Shown one piece after another: positions 1-7,951 of a stretch of DNA of 64,000 nt. The DNA comes from Paenibacillus lemnae. GTDB taxonomy: Bacteria; Bacillota; Bacilli; Paenibacillales; Paenibacillaceae. The position numbers and the translations under genes were made by a program. Each line of letters opens with the position of its first letter. Position 1 is the stretch's first letter. The notes beneath the pieces were generated by a model. That model saw nothing but the letters and a program-made list of their open reading frames with translations, ran no database searches and was not told where the DNA came from. The stretch lies in assembly GCF_012933385.1 (NCBI RefSeq), contig NZ_JABBPN010000006.1:62001-126000 (forward strand), in the 5' to 3' direction.

Positions 1-997
1 TGGACTCCTCCGCGGAAGTGATCATCTTCAGATAACCGTTCTTGATATGTTCATATTCGGTATCGGGCCCGCTGGACACGATCTGCATCCCGACAACACC
101 CCGATGAGGAACCTCAGGAAATAAGGAAGGAAAATACGTGATGTCATGCTCCTGAGAAGCCTGATTCCAGTCCAGGACGAAACGGGTTTGAATGGCATAT
201 ACGGCAGAGCCTTGGATTCTCAGATGGGTGTCCCGCCAATATCCGAATTTCGGGTCCAAGCCGAGATATTCGTCACCGACATTGAAACCGCCAATATAGC
301 CTACTTTGCCGTCAATGATGACCAGCTTTCGATGATTCCGGTAATTCAGACGAAGATTAATCAGTTTGAACTTCGAAGGAAAAAAAGCTTCTGCTTGTCC
401 GCCGGATTCACGAAGCTCTTTCAGCAATCTTTTGCCGATTCCTCGAGAACCCAGCTCATCATACAGTAACCGGACTCTGACGCCTTCTCTTGCTTTTTTG
501 GATAACAGCTCCAGCAGCTTCTTACCCAGCTTGTCTCTGCGTATAATGTAATACTGGATATGTATGAAATCGGTTGCCGCTTCAATGTCTTTAAACAGGG
601 TCTCGAACTTTTTATGACCATCTGTGATGATCTCCATGCTGTTATCTTCCGAAAGCGCTGCCTGATTGTTCAGCAAATTCATAGTGATCAGGTTGTGATA
701 TTCTTCGGAAATCTTGTTGCGAAACTCGAATTGCTGGGATCGAAATTGGGATACTTGTGATTTGATGCCCCGGTCCAGCCCGCTCTTCTTGAACTCGTCC
801 CAGTAAAACAGCTTTTTGCGTTTGAAATTCTGAGCGAGAAACAAATACAGGATAAAGCCCACAATCGGGATAAGCAAAAGAACCAGCAGCCAGGCCCATG
901 TCGATCCGATATCACGTCTGCCTTGAAAAATAACAACGATGGCAAATGTAATGTTCAGCAGAATAATGAATCCGAATAAACCGGAGGATAAGCTCAT
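1..997 (-). CDS. cls: Cardiolipin synthase, 3' end outside the window
   Basis: The reading frame is open from an ATG at 997 to the window edge, giving 332 codons; the C-terminal part lies before base 1. Two hydrophobic N-terminal segments (about residues 4-25 and 35-58) match the membrane anchor of bacterial Cls. The first phospholipase D signature is visible around residue 222 (NHRKLVIIDG, then GGFN). The second HKD motif should follow beyond the edge. Cls condenses two phosphatidylglycerol molecules into cardiolipin and glycerol at the membrane. A GGAAG-type ribosome site precedes the start. Family is secure; which of several Cls paralogues it is cannot be told. Confidence 0.88.
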   Translation of the reverse strand, partial: MSLSSGLFGFIILLNITFAIVVIFQGRRDIGSTWAWLLVLLLIPIVGFILYLFLAQNFKRKKLFYWDEFKKSGLDRGIKSQVSQFRSQQFEFRNKISEEYHNLITMNLLNNQAALSEDNSMEIITDGHKKFETLFKDIEAATDFIHIQYYIIRRDKLGKKLLELLSKKAREGVRVRLLYDELGSRGIGKRLLKELRESGGQAEAFFPSKFKLINLRLNYRNHRKLVIIDGKVGYIGGFNVGDEYLGLDPKFGYWRDTHLRIQGSAVYAIQTRFVLDWNQASQEHDITYFPSLFPEVPHRGVVGMQIVSSGPDTEYEHIKNGYLKMITSAEES

Positions 998-1122
998 ATT
1001 CCATTCATCTTCCTTTATATATGGTATCCATGATCAAGCCTTACACAAGAACAATTGGCCTCAAAATATAAGAGTATCAACAAATGGAAGGTTCTGTCTA
1101 CCGTAATGCTGTAACCTTTTTG

Positions 1123-2646
1123 TTATGATTCAAGAGAAGAGAGGAATTCTGTTCCGCTTTTCGTTATGGTTACGCTGTACGTTCTCATTGAAGTCAGTAA
1201 GCCTTGTGCCTGCAGCAGATTTTGAGACACCAGCCGCTGAATCCGGTCCTCGAAGTACAGTTGAGATACACGCTGGTCTGTATATTTAAACATGGCTTCA
1301 CTTGCAACTCGGAGAGCTTTCACCCATTTATTACGTGCACCGAGCTCCAGCGCAGATTTCATAATGTTCACGTCAAAGTAAGACTCTGATACAGATATGA
1401 CCTCTCCTTTCTGCAAGATACGAAGCTTCTGATCTTCTTGAAGCAGTCTCTCCCAATCCATTACCAGATCACGGCGGATATCTGCTGAAGGTACAATCTC
1501 CTTGCCAAGCAGAGATTCCAGCTTATCCATAACAATTTCGCCGGTATAGTAATACTGTACAGCATGGTTGCTCAGGAGTGCGGTTGGGTTCAAGATCGCA
1601 ATGTCCGCTGCTTCCGGAAGCAGGGACATGAGTCTCCTCAATCCCACCTGTTCATGAGCTGAATCTGAAGCCCAGATGGTCAGCGGATATATCGCCAGCT
1701 TGGCCGGAAGCGCCCTCCACTTGAACGCGCTGTCCAAGACCTCTTCCTGCATCTGATCTTTAGTCTCTGAATCAGACTCCAGTCCCGTCAGCCATTGTCT
1801 TCTTAACTTATGGGTATCTGCATCGTTTACGCCAGGAAGCGGACCGATACTCAAATCGTCACCAAGCAGGACAATGTGTTCGTGCGGCCTCTCTGATAAA
1901 ACGGCTCCCAATACGTCAAAGGAGGGACGATCAAAGACGATATGGACTTTTTTTATGGGAGACTCCAGACCTAGCATTTCTTCCAGAAAAGATTCATTAC
2001 CAAGGCTCCACTCTGCCTGAAAGGCTTCAAGGTACTTCTCGAGTTCGTTGTGGCGCTTGCGTGCTAATATCTTCGCACTTTCAGTATTCATTTGCGATTT
2101 CAGCTTCAGCAGCTTCTCATAGAAGTGATTGATCGTTGTGCTTCGCCCGGTGCGGTATTCCTGCGGTGTCAAATATGCTCTCGGTTTGATATCTGGATTA
2201 AACATCAGTCTCCCTCTGCTGCCTGCATAGGTAAATGTCCTGGCAATACCGATCGCTCCCATCGCATCCAGCCGGTCCGCATCCTGCACAATTTGAGCCT
2301 CCAGTGTTAATGGAGACTCTTCACTTAGTTTGCCAAATGAAATGGAGTTGATGATATTTAGAATGGTTTCCTGGTCTTCAGGCAGCAGCTGTTCCTCATC
2401 CATCCATTTTTTCAGCTTGACTGTACCCGCTTCCTTGCTGGGATTGAGTTTCTCATCCGGGATATCATGCAGCAGTGCCGACAGCTCGCATATATACTCA
2501 TCAGCCCCTTCGCTCATAGCCAGCATTTTTGCCGTACGGGTGACCCTGACGATGTGCCACCAATCATGACCGCTTGGATCATGTTTCAATTCTTGATGTA
2601 CGAACATTTTAGCATTTTCTATCGTTTGCAAAGATCGATCATGCAC
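1123..2646 (-). CDS. HD-domain phosphohydrolase fused to a DUF1835/DUF3658-type domain
   Basis: This 507-residue protein starts with GTG at 2646 behind a GGAGGTG ribosome site 7-8 bases away. Residues 1-215 form a YpgQ/YedJ-like HD domain: His31 in HDWWH, His60-Asp61 in LLHDIPD, and a late Asp in QDADRLDAMG, all expected metal ligands. From about residue 225 a second domain begins with KKVHIVFDRPSFDVL and continues with the GDDLSIGPL pattern of DUF1835 proteins and a DUF3658-like tail. HD proteins of this group hydrolyse nucleotides or phosphate esters; the DUF1835 part has no established function. The two are usually separate proteins, so I read this as a fusion. It stands alone on the minus strand. 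Confidence 0.72.
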   Translation of the reverse strand: MHDRSLQTIENAKMFVHQELKHDPSGHDWWHIVRVTRTAKMLAMSEGADEYICELSALLHDIPDEKLNPSKEAGTVKLKKWMDEEQLLPEDQETILNIINSISFGKLSEESPLTLEAQIVQDADRLDAMGAIGIARTFTYAGSRGRLMFNPDIKPRAYLTPQEYRTGRSTTINHFYEKLLKLKSQMNTESAKILARKRHNELEKYLEAFQAEWSLGNESFLEEMLGLESPIKKVHIVFDRPSFDVLGAVLSERPHEHIVLLGDDLSIGPLPGVNDADTHKLRRQWLTGLESDSETKDQMQEEVLDSAFKWRALPAKLAIYPLTIWASDSAHEQVGLRRLMSLLPEAADIAILNPTALLSNHAVQYYYTGEIVMDKLESLLGKEIVPSADIRRDLVMDWERLLQEDQKLRILQKGEVISVSESYFDVNIMKSALELGARNKWVKALRVASEAMFKYTDQRVSQLYFEDRIQRLVSQNLLQAQGLLTSMRTYSVTITKSGTEFLSSLES

Positions 2647-2729
2647 AGCCTACACCTCCGGAATCATTATAACTTATTCATGATTTTTGGCACTTCTGAT
2701 TAATCCTACTTTCCTTCGGAAAGCTTTTA

Positions 2730-2806
2730 GGCGGACGCTGACGCTTCTCCAGAATCACTTGTCGCCTCCGCTATATATAAGTTTTATCTTTAGTTCATTC
2801 TATATA
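2730..2806 (+). repeat. Interspersed palindromic repeat, partial copy A (right half)
   Basis: The segment shares GGCGGACGCTGACGCTTCTC, then CAGAATCACTTGTC and the outer end TTCATTCTATATA, with the right half of the 35541-35734 copy. The left half is absent. It lies between the HD-domain gene and the mnt operon. Confidence 0.8.
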
Positions 2807-2815
2807 GAACATAAT

Positions 2816-2847
2816 ACAGCCTCCGGGGTTCAAGTCCCGAAGGCTGT
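2816..2847 (-). terminator. Hairpin terminator after mntD
   Basis: A stem ACAGCCT-CGGG / CCCG-AGGCTGT sits just past the mntD stop. The T-tract on the minus transcript is weak (TATTATG). Confidence 0.6.
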
Positions 2848-2870
2848 AAGCCGTTCAACGGCCGATATAA

Positions 2871-3749
2871 TTAGCTGTCGGCTGCTGCCGAACGATAATG
2901 TAGCCTGGATGCCAGACCATGCTTTGGTGAGAACAGGAAGCTGAGCAAGAATACAAGACCGGTAGCAAACGCCATGGAACCGGATATCGAAGTATCCAGC
3001 CAAACGGCGATATAGTAGCCCATTATAGCAGAGACCACCCCAAAGAGCGCACTTAGCATCATCATGATGGACAGGCGGTCTGTCCATAAATAGGCAGAGG
3101 CCGCCGGCGTAATCAGCATCGCCACCACCATGATCGCACCAACCGCATCAAAAGCAGCTACCGTGGTCAGCGAAACCATTGACATAAAGATATAGTGCAT
3201 CAGAACAACGGGAATACCGAGACTTGCAGCCAGCGCCGGATCAAAGGAAGTGATTTTCCACTCCTTATAAAAGATCAAGATAATGAACACAACCAGGAGG
3301 AGCACTGCACTCAGTGTCAGGGTCGCCTGCGGGATTTCGCCAAGCCAAGGCACTTGAACCTTCTCCCATGGAATAAAGGTGATCTCCCCCATGAGTGCAT
3401 GCTTGGTGTCCAGGTGAGCATTACCGACCTTGGTTGCGATCAGGACGACTCCAATCGCAAACATCGTGGTAAAGACCACCCCGATGGAAGCGTCCTTCTG
3501 AACACCGCGGGAATGGAACCACTGTACCAGTACTGCGGTCAGCAGCCCTGCAATAACCGCTCCGATGAGCATATGAATTCCGCTTAATTCCCGGGTGATT
3601 AAGTAAGCGACCACGATGCCAAGGAGAACACTGTGACTGATGGCATCGGCCATCATCGCCATCCGTCGCAGGATGAGCAGTGCGCCAACAATGCCGCAGG
3701 AGAGGCCAACAAGAGATGCCGTCAATAAAATCCACATGGCATAACTCAT
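2871..3749 (-). CDS. mntD: Metal ABC transporter permease (MntD-like)
   Basis: The 292-residue integral membrane protein has the ABC-3 permease pattern of manganese and zinc importers: many transmembrane helices and the N-terminal sequence SCGIVGALLILRRMAMMADA followed by SHSVLLG. It is the last gene of a four-gene operon ordered binding protein, ATPase, permease, permease, as in B. subtilis mntABCD. An AAGGAGG ribosome site inside the end of the upstream permease gene supports the ATG at 3749. Manganese is inferred from gene order and the operator-like site upstream of the operon; zinc is the main alternative. Confidence 0.78.
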   Translation of the reverse strand: MSYAMWILLTASLVGLSCGIVGALLILRRMAMMADAISHSVLLGIVVAYLITRELSGIHMLIGAVIAGLLTAVLVQWFHSRGVQKDASIGVVFTTMFAIGVVLIATKVGNAHLDTKHALMGEITFIPWEKVQVPWLGEIPQATLTLSAVLLLVVFIILIFYKEWKITSFDPALAASLGIPVVLMHYIFMSMVSLTTVAAFDAVGAIMVVAMLITPAASAYLWTDRLSIMMMLSALFGVVSAIMGYYIAVWLDTSISGSMAFATGLVFLLSFLFSPKHGLASRLHYRSAAADS

Positions 3750-3750
3750 C

Positions 3751-4674
3751 TTATTCCGCCTCCTTCACGTGGACTGTCTTATGCTGCCATGAGTTCGAGT
3801 GGTGCCTCTTTTTTTGTCGCCGCAGCTGAAGCGCCTGCACCAGCAGTCCCTTCTCCGCCCCAAAAATAAGCGATACGAGAAAAATTGCTGAAGATGCTAA
3901 TACGACAAATGGCCCGGTCGGCCAGCCATTTCCAATGGAGCTGAGCAGGCTCCCCGTCATTCCGGCCGCACCTCCAAAGACCCCGGAACAGATCACCATG
4001 CTGCGGAATGATGAACTCCAATATCTGGCGCTGACCGAAGGAATAATGAGCAGCGCTGCCATCAGGATAACGCCCACGGCCTGAATACCGATCACAATAA
4101 CCAGTACCAGGACCGAAAGATATAAACTGTTCATCCATTTGCCGGATAAGCCCATCCCTTTCGCAAAATCCGGATCAAACAAGAACAGCTTCCATTCTTT
4201 AAAGCCGGCAAACACAACCAGGATGACCAGAGCCGCCATGATGAGCATTGTATACACATCCTGTCTGACCATGGAGGCGGCCTGACCGAAGATAAAGCCG
4301 TCCAGGCCGCTCTGACTGCCTCCCGCGGAACGGCTGACTATGGTCAGCATCATAATGCCAAAGCCGAAAAACACAGATAAGATGATCCCCATCGCAGTAT
4401 CTTCTTTAATTCGGCTGGAAGACCGGATGCCCTGGATCAGCAGCGCGCCAAGCAGTGAGCTGATGGCTGCTCCAAGAACCAGTACAGGCAGGCTTTTCAC
4501 ACCTGTTAAGGCAAAAGCGATGACCACACCCGGCAGAGCCGCATGGGACAAAGCATCACTCATCAGACTCTGACGCTTCCAGTAGGCAAGGCAGCCGATC
4601 ATCCCGGCAGCTATACCTAGAATGAGTGTGCTCAGCAGCACCCATTGTGTATTGGGCGAAAGATAAGACAGCAT
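3751..4674 (-). CDS. mntC: Metal ABC transporter permease (MntC-like)
   Basis: This 307-residue protein is a second ABC-3 family permease, related to its downstream partner (compare SLMSDALSHAALPG with the MMADAISHSVLLG region there). Two different permeases probably form the membrane heterodimer. The start at 4674 follows GAAGGAGGCATAAGACC, whose ribosome site overlaps the end of the ATPase gene, so translation is probably coupled. The C-terminus is basic and contains His-His and other histidines (KKRHHSNSWQHKTVH), which may be a cytoplasmic metal-contact tail or simply a variable end. It is shorter than B. subtilis MntC, which carries an extra C-terminal domain. Confidence 0.78.
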   Translation of the reverse strand: MLSYLSPNTQWVLLSTLILGIAAGMIGCLAYWKRQSLMSDALSHAALPGVVIAFALTGVKSLPVLVLGAAISSLLGALLIQGIRSSSRIKEDTAMGIILSVFFGFGIMMLTIVSRSAGGSQSGLDGFIFGQAASMVRQDVYTMLIMAALVILVVFAGFKEWKLFLFDPDFAKGMGLSGKWMNSLYLSVLVLVIVIGIQAVGVILMAALLIIPSVSARYWSSSFRSMVICSGVFGGAAGMTGSLLSSIGNGWPTGPFVVLASSAIFLVSLIFGAEKGLLVQALQLRRQKKRHHSNSWQHKTVHVKEAE

Positions 4675-4678
4675 GGTC

Positions 4679-5410
4679 TTATGCCTCCTTCATCCAGCGC
4701 AGAGTACCACCGTATGTGCGGTAGACATTATCTTGAGTAAACACTTCTTTTGTTGGACCATGCGCCCACACCGAGCGGTTCAGCAATAATACATGATCGA
4801 AATAATCCTCCACGGTTTGGAGATCATGATGAACCACCATGACGGTTTTGCCCTGCTCTTTGAGTTCTTTTAACGTATGCATAATGGCCTTTTCCGTTGC
4901 CGCATCCACACCAGCCAGCGGTTCATCCATAAAATACAGGTCAGCATCCTGTACCAGGGCACGTGCCAAAAACACACGCTGCTGCTGTCCGCCCGATAGC
5001 TGGCTGATCTGGCGGTAGGCATAATCCTCCATCCCCATCTGTTTCAGGCAAGCCATAGCTCTCTCCACATGCTTTCGATTCGGCCGGCGGAACCAGCCGA
5101 TATGGCCGTAGAGTCCCATCGTGACAACATCCAGCGCATGGGTTGGAAAATCCCAATCCACGGAACCGCGCTGCGGAACATAACCAATCCGTTTTTTCAT
5201 TCGCTTCAGGTTTGATCCTAAAAAAGATACTGAACCTGACAGCTTGGGATGCAGCTCCAGCAGCACCTTAAGCAGCGTTGATTTGCCGGCACCGTTGGGA
5301 CCGATAATAGCGGTCAGCGTGCCCGGCTGCACCTCAAAGTTCACGTTATGCAGAACCTGATTTTTCCGGTAAGAAGCACTCACGTCTTTTACTTCAATCA
5401 CACTCATCAT
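4679..5410 (-). CDS. mntB: Metal ABC transporter ATP-binding protein (MntB-like)
   Basis: The protein is a 243-residue ABC ATPase. It has a Walker A motif GPNGAGKST, the signature LSGGQQQRV, Walker B LYFMDEPLAGVD and the H-loop VVHHD. It drives manganese or zinc import with the two downstream permeases and the upstream lipoprotein. I prefer the ATG at 5410, whose A is also the last base of the mntA stop codon (TGATG), with AAGG about seven bases upstream; an in-frame TTG three bases earlier is less likely. Confidence 0.85.
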   Translation of the reverse strand: MMSVIEVKDVSASYRKNQVLHNVNFEVQPGTLTAIIGPNGAGKSTLLKVLLELHPKLSGSVSFLGSNLKRMKKRIGYVPQRGSVDWDFPTHALDVVTMGLYGHIGWFRRPNRKHVERAMACLKQMGMEDYAYRQISQLSGGQQQRVFLARALVQDADLYFMDEPLAGVDAATEKAIMHTLKELKEQGKTVMVVHHDLQTVEDYFDHVLLLNRSVWAHGPTKEVFTQDNVYRTYGGTLRWMKEA

Positions 5411-6357
5411 CAATCACCCTTCCTGCTCAGCGCTTCATAAATGGTATTGGCATTATGGCGGTACATTCCGATGTAGGTTCCTTCCTCCGTCCCCTGGTCA
5501 CCCATCGCATCCGAAAATAATTCTCCGCCAAGCTTGACGTCCAGCCCTTTACTGGAAGCACCCTGGATGACGGCTTCCACTGATTTTGAATTAATGCTGG
5601 TTTCCACAAAGACAGCCGGAACCTGATGCTCCATGAGAATGTCAATCGTCCGGTCAATATCAGTAACACTGATCTCATCTTCAGTGCTTAATCCCTGTAA
5701 TCCCACGACCTTCATATCGTAGGCTCTTCCGAAGTAACCAAACGCATCATGTGCAGTAACAATGACACGCTGGTCCGGATCTATGGAAGAGAGTTTTTCC
5801 TGTATCTCAATCTGCAGATTATGAAGTTCGGTGAAATATCGCTGTTTGCTCGCTTCAAATTCTTCCGCATGCTCTGGAGCATAGGCTTTCATTTCTTCAA
5901 CGGCAGCATTTAATGCCGCTTCCCATAAATCGAGATCAAACCAAACATGCGGGTCAATGGCACCCTTGTCATCATGCAGCAGCTGATCTTTCGGCAGCGA
6001 TTCGCTAATGGCCAGGACAGATTTTGATTTTCCGATTTGTTCGAATATCTTGGTCATGTTCCCTTCCAGATGGAGGCCGCTGTATAAAATCAGGTCCGCG
6101 CGATCCAGTTTGCCGATATCTCCTTGGGTCGCATTATACAAGTGGGGATCCACACCAGGACCCATCAGACTCTCTACCTTCACCTTATCACCGCCAATGA
6201 CGGAGATTGGTTCGGCAATCTGGGCAATGGTCGTGACGATGGTGATTTTCCCGTCATTCTGCTGGCTGCCCCCATTCTTTTCTGATGAACAGGCTGTTAA
6301 AACCAGTAGAAACATTAAACCTAAAAGAAACCAACCCTTTTTAAAGTATGACCTCAT
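5410..6357 (-). CDS. mntA: Manganese/zinc-binding lipoprotein of an ABC importer (MntA-like)
   Basis: This 315-residue protein has a lipoprotein signal peptide ending in LVLTAC (Cys about 23), so it should be anchored outside the membrane. The cluster A-I binding-protein pattern is clear: GGDKVKVESLMGPGVDPHLY, GLHLEGN, DPHVWFDL and a late acidic ligand region. The histidine-rich loop typical of zinc-specific ZnuA is missing, which favours manganese. It is the first gene of mntABCD and is preceded by a good promoter with an MntR-like dyad. Its stop overlaps the mntB start. Confidence 0.83.
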   Translation of the reverse strand: MRSYFKKGWFLLGLMFLLVLTACSSEKNGGSQQNDGKITIVTTIAQIAEPISVIGGDKVKVESLMGPGVDPHLYNATQGDIGKLDRADLILYSGLHLEGNMTKIFEQIGKSKSVLAISESLPKDQLLHDDKGAIDPHVWFDLDLWEAALNAAVEEMKAYAPEHAEEFEASKQRYFTELHNLQIEIQEKLSSIDPDQRVIVTAHDAFGYFGRAYDMKVVGLQGLSTEDEISVTDIDRTIDILMEHQVPAVFVETSINSKSVEAVIQGASSKGLDVKLGGELFSDAMGDQGTEEGTYIGMYRHNANTIYEALSRKGD

Positions 6358-6415
6358 TTACTACCCTCTCCTCTTCCATCATCTTATTCATTCCAGCTTG
6401 GCCTGTAACAATTAA

Positions 6416-6476
6416 TTTTCCCCAGTGCAAAATATATGCTTGATATCAAAATATACTCTTTGTTGTGTTTTGTCAA
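6416..6476 (-). promoter_or_regulatory. mntA promoter with an MntR-like operator
   Basis: On the minus strand TTGACA (6471-6476) and TATTTT (6448-6453) are 17 bases apart, a strong sigma-A promoter. Just downstream at 6416-6432 lies the imperfect dyad TTTTGCACTGGGGAAAA, which matches 11 of 16 positions of the B. subtilis MntR box TTTGCCTTAAGGAAAC. The position at the start of the transcript fits repression. The promoter is seen; MntR control is inferred. Confidence 0.6.
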
Positions 6477-6783
6477 TAATCTTTCTCATGGGCAAAACTA
6501 ATCAATATCAGCTTCATCTTCTACAGTTATGTGCCAGAGATTAGCATCTTTATTAGCCTAAAAATCCTTATACAGTAAGCGTTCGCAGCGTTTTATAGGC
6601 TGTTATTTGTGACGAAGTTGGTAACACTCGTGAATATTTGAACAAAGTTTGAACTTAGAGAAAACCGCATAAACACTGGACTTTTTGCCCCATACTACAT
6701 CTTTAGAAACAATTTGATCACAAAACGTTTATGACTTCGTCAAACTTAGACCATTATATGTAATTAAAACAATGAAATGGGTT
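6477..6783. other. Intergenic region between the divergent mnt and qox operons
   Basis: About 300 AT-rich bases. I see no gene, RNA or strong hairpin here. A half-dyad TTTGATCACAAA occurs near 6715-6726 but matches no regulator box convincingly. Confidence 0.4.
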
Positions 6784-6836
6784 TTGCAAAGGATTCAGTT
6801 AATACTTACTATAGGGATAGTTAATCTAAAGCGCTT
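6784..6836 (+). promoter_or_regulatory. Possible qox promoter and cre-like core
   Basis: TTGCAA (6784-6789) and TACTAT (6807-6812) are 17 bases apart. The palindromic core AAAGCGCTT (6828-6836) resembles the centre of a CcpA cre site but the flanks fit poorly. Both are weak matches. Confidence 0.3.
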
Positions 6837-6868
6837 GAGGATTGATTACGATAGGAAAGGGGTACACC

Positions 6869-7882
6869 ATGAAAAAAAGAGGGCCGTTACTTGCATTGTT
6901 TTTCGGTTTAACCATGCTTTTATCGGGTTGCAGCTCGCTCACCGTATTGGATCCGAAAGGACCGGCTGCAAGAACCCTGTCCGATACAATCATATTTTCT
7001 ATATTAATGATGGTCGGCGTCTTGGCAGTCGTTTATATCCTTTATGTGTACATGCTGGTGAAGTATCGCGCCAAGAAATCCAACGAAGGATACGTGCCTC
7101 CACACGAGGAGGGAAGTACCAAACTTGAGATCACATGGACGGTTATTCCGATCATCATCGTACTTATTCTTTCCGTGGTTACAGTGAGAACGACCATGGC
7201 TGTGGAAAACGTACCGGAAGGTTATGAGAATCAGGAGCCTCTGGTCATTTACGCTTCATCCTCGAACTGGAAATGGCATTTCAGTTATCCAGAGCAAGGG
7301 ATTGAAACTGTCAATTATGTCAATCTGCCAACTCACCGTCCGGTAGAATTCCGGATGTATTCCTTCGGCCCGATTACGAGCTTGTGGATTCCACAGCTTG
7401 CAGGCCAGAAGTATGCCATGAGTGATATGGTGACCAAGATCAATCTGGTCGCAGATGTTCCAGGCTCTTATATGGGTAAGAACGCGAACTTTAACGGTGA
7501 AGGTTTTGCCCACATGAACTTTGAAGCGCTGGCCATGTCACAGGCTGAGTTTGATGAATGGGTTCAGGACGTGAAGAACAATGAAGGCGAGCTGACGGAA
7601 GCAGAATTCGATAAGCTGCTGGAAACGCCGCATGTTGGCAGAATGTCATTCGCCAGCACCCATCTGTCCTTCAGTCCTCCACCAGAGGAAGGCCATCATC
7701 ACAGCGGAAGTACAGAAAAAGAGAACGGAAATCAGGAACATCAAGATAATAAGGAAAAATTCCCTGAACCTTCTTCTACCGATGAAGATGAGGCGGAATT
7801 CGATTTTGATCCAAATGTTCATCCTGATGATCCGACTCCTGTAGATCCCGGAGATGAATCAACACATCATGAAGGACATTAG
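6869..7882 (+). CDS. qoxA: Quinol oxidase subunit II, lipoprotein
   Basis: The ATG at 6869 follows GGAAAGGGG and starts a lipoprotein signal peptide with lipobox LLSGC (Cys21), giving 337 residues. Two transmembrane helices and a cupredoxin-like domain follow (SSNWKWHFSYPEQGIETVNY, PITSLWIPQLAGQKYAM). The CuA cysteines of cytochrome c oxidases are missing, which marks it as the quinol-oxidising type. It is the first gene of qoxABCD. The last 70 or so residues form an acidic, histidine-containing low-complexity tail (EEGHHHSG, DEDEAEFDFDP, STHHEGH). I do not recall such a tail from the B. subtilis protein; it should face outside. Confidence 0.92.
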   Translation: MKKRGPLLALFFGLTMLLSGCSSLTVLDPKGPAARTLSDTIIFSILMMVGVLAVVYILYVYMLVKYRAKKSNEGYVPPHEEGSTKLEITWTVIPIIIVLILSVVTVRTTMAVENVPEGYENQEPLVIYASSSNWKWHFSYPEQGIETVNYVNLPTHRPVEFRMYSFGPITSLWIPQLAGQKYAMSDMVTKINLVADVPGSYMGKNANFNGEGFAHMNFEALAMSQAEFDEWVQDVKNNEGELTEAEFDKLLETPHVGRMSFASTHLSFSPPPEEGHHHSGSTEKENGNQEHQDNKEKFPEPSSTDEDEAEFDFDPNVHPDDPTPVDPGDESTHHEGH

Positions 7883-7951
7883 AAGCGTGAGAGGAGACCA
7901 TATGTTTTCTCTCCCCTGTTCTTCTTACATCCTGAAAGGAGATAAACCTTT

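Noticed and set aside
6700-6730. FNR- or Rex-like dyad TTTGATCACAAA before qox
   Set aside because: The half-sites are too short and spaced wrongly; it matches neither consensus well.
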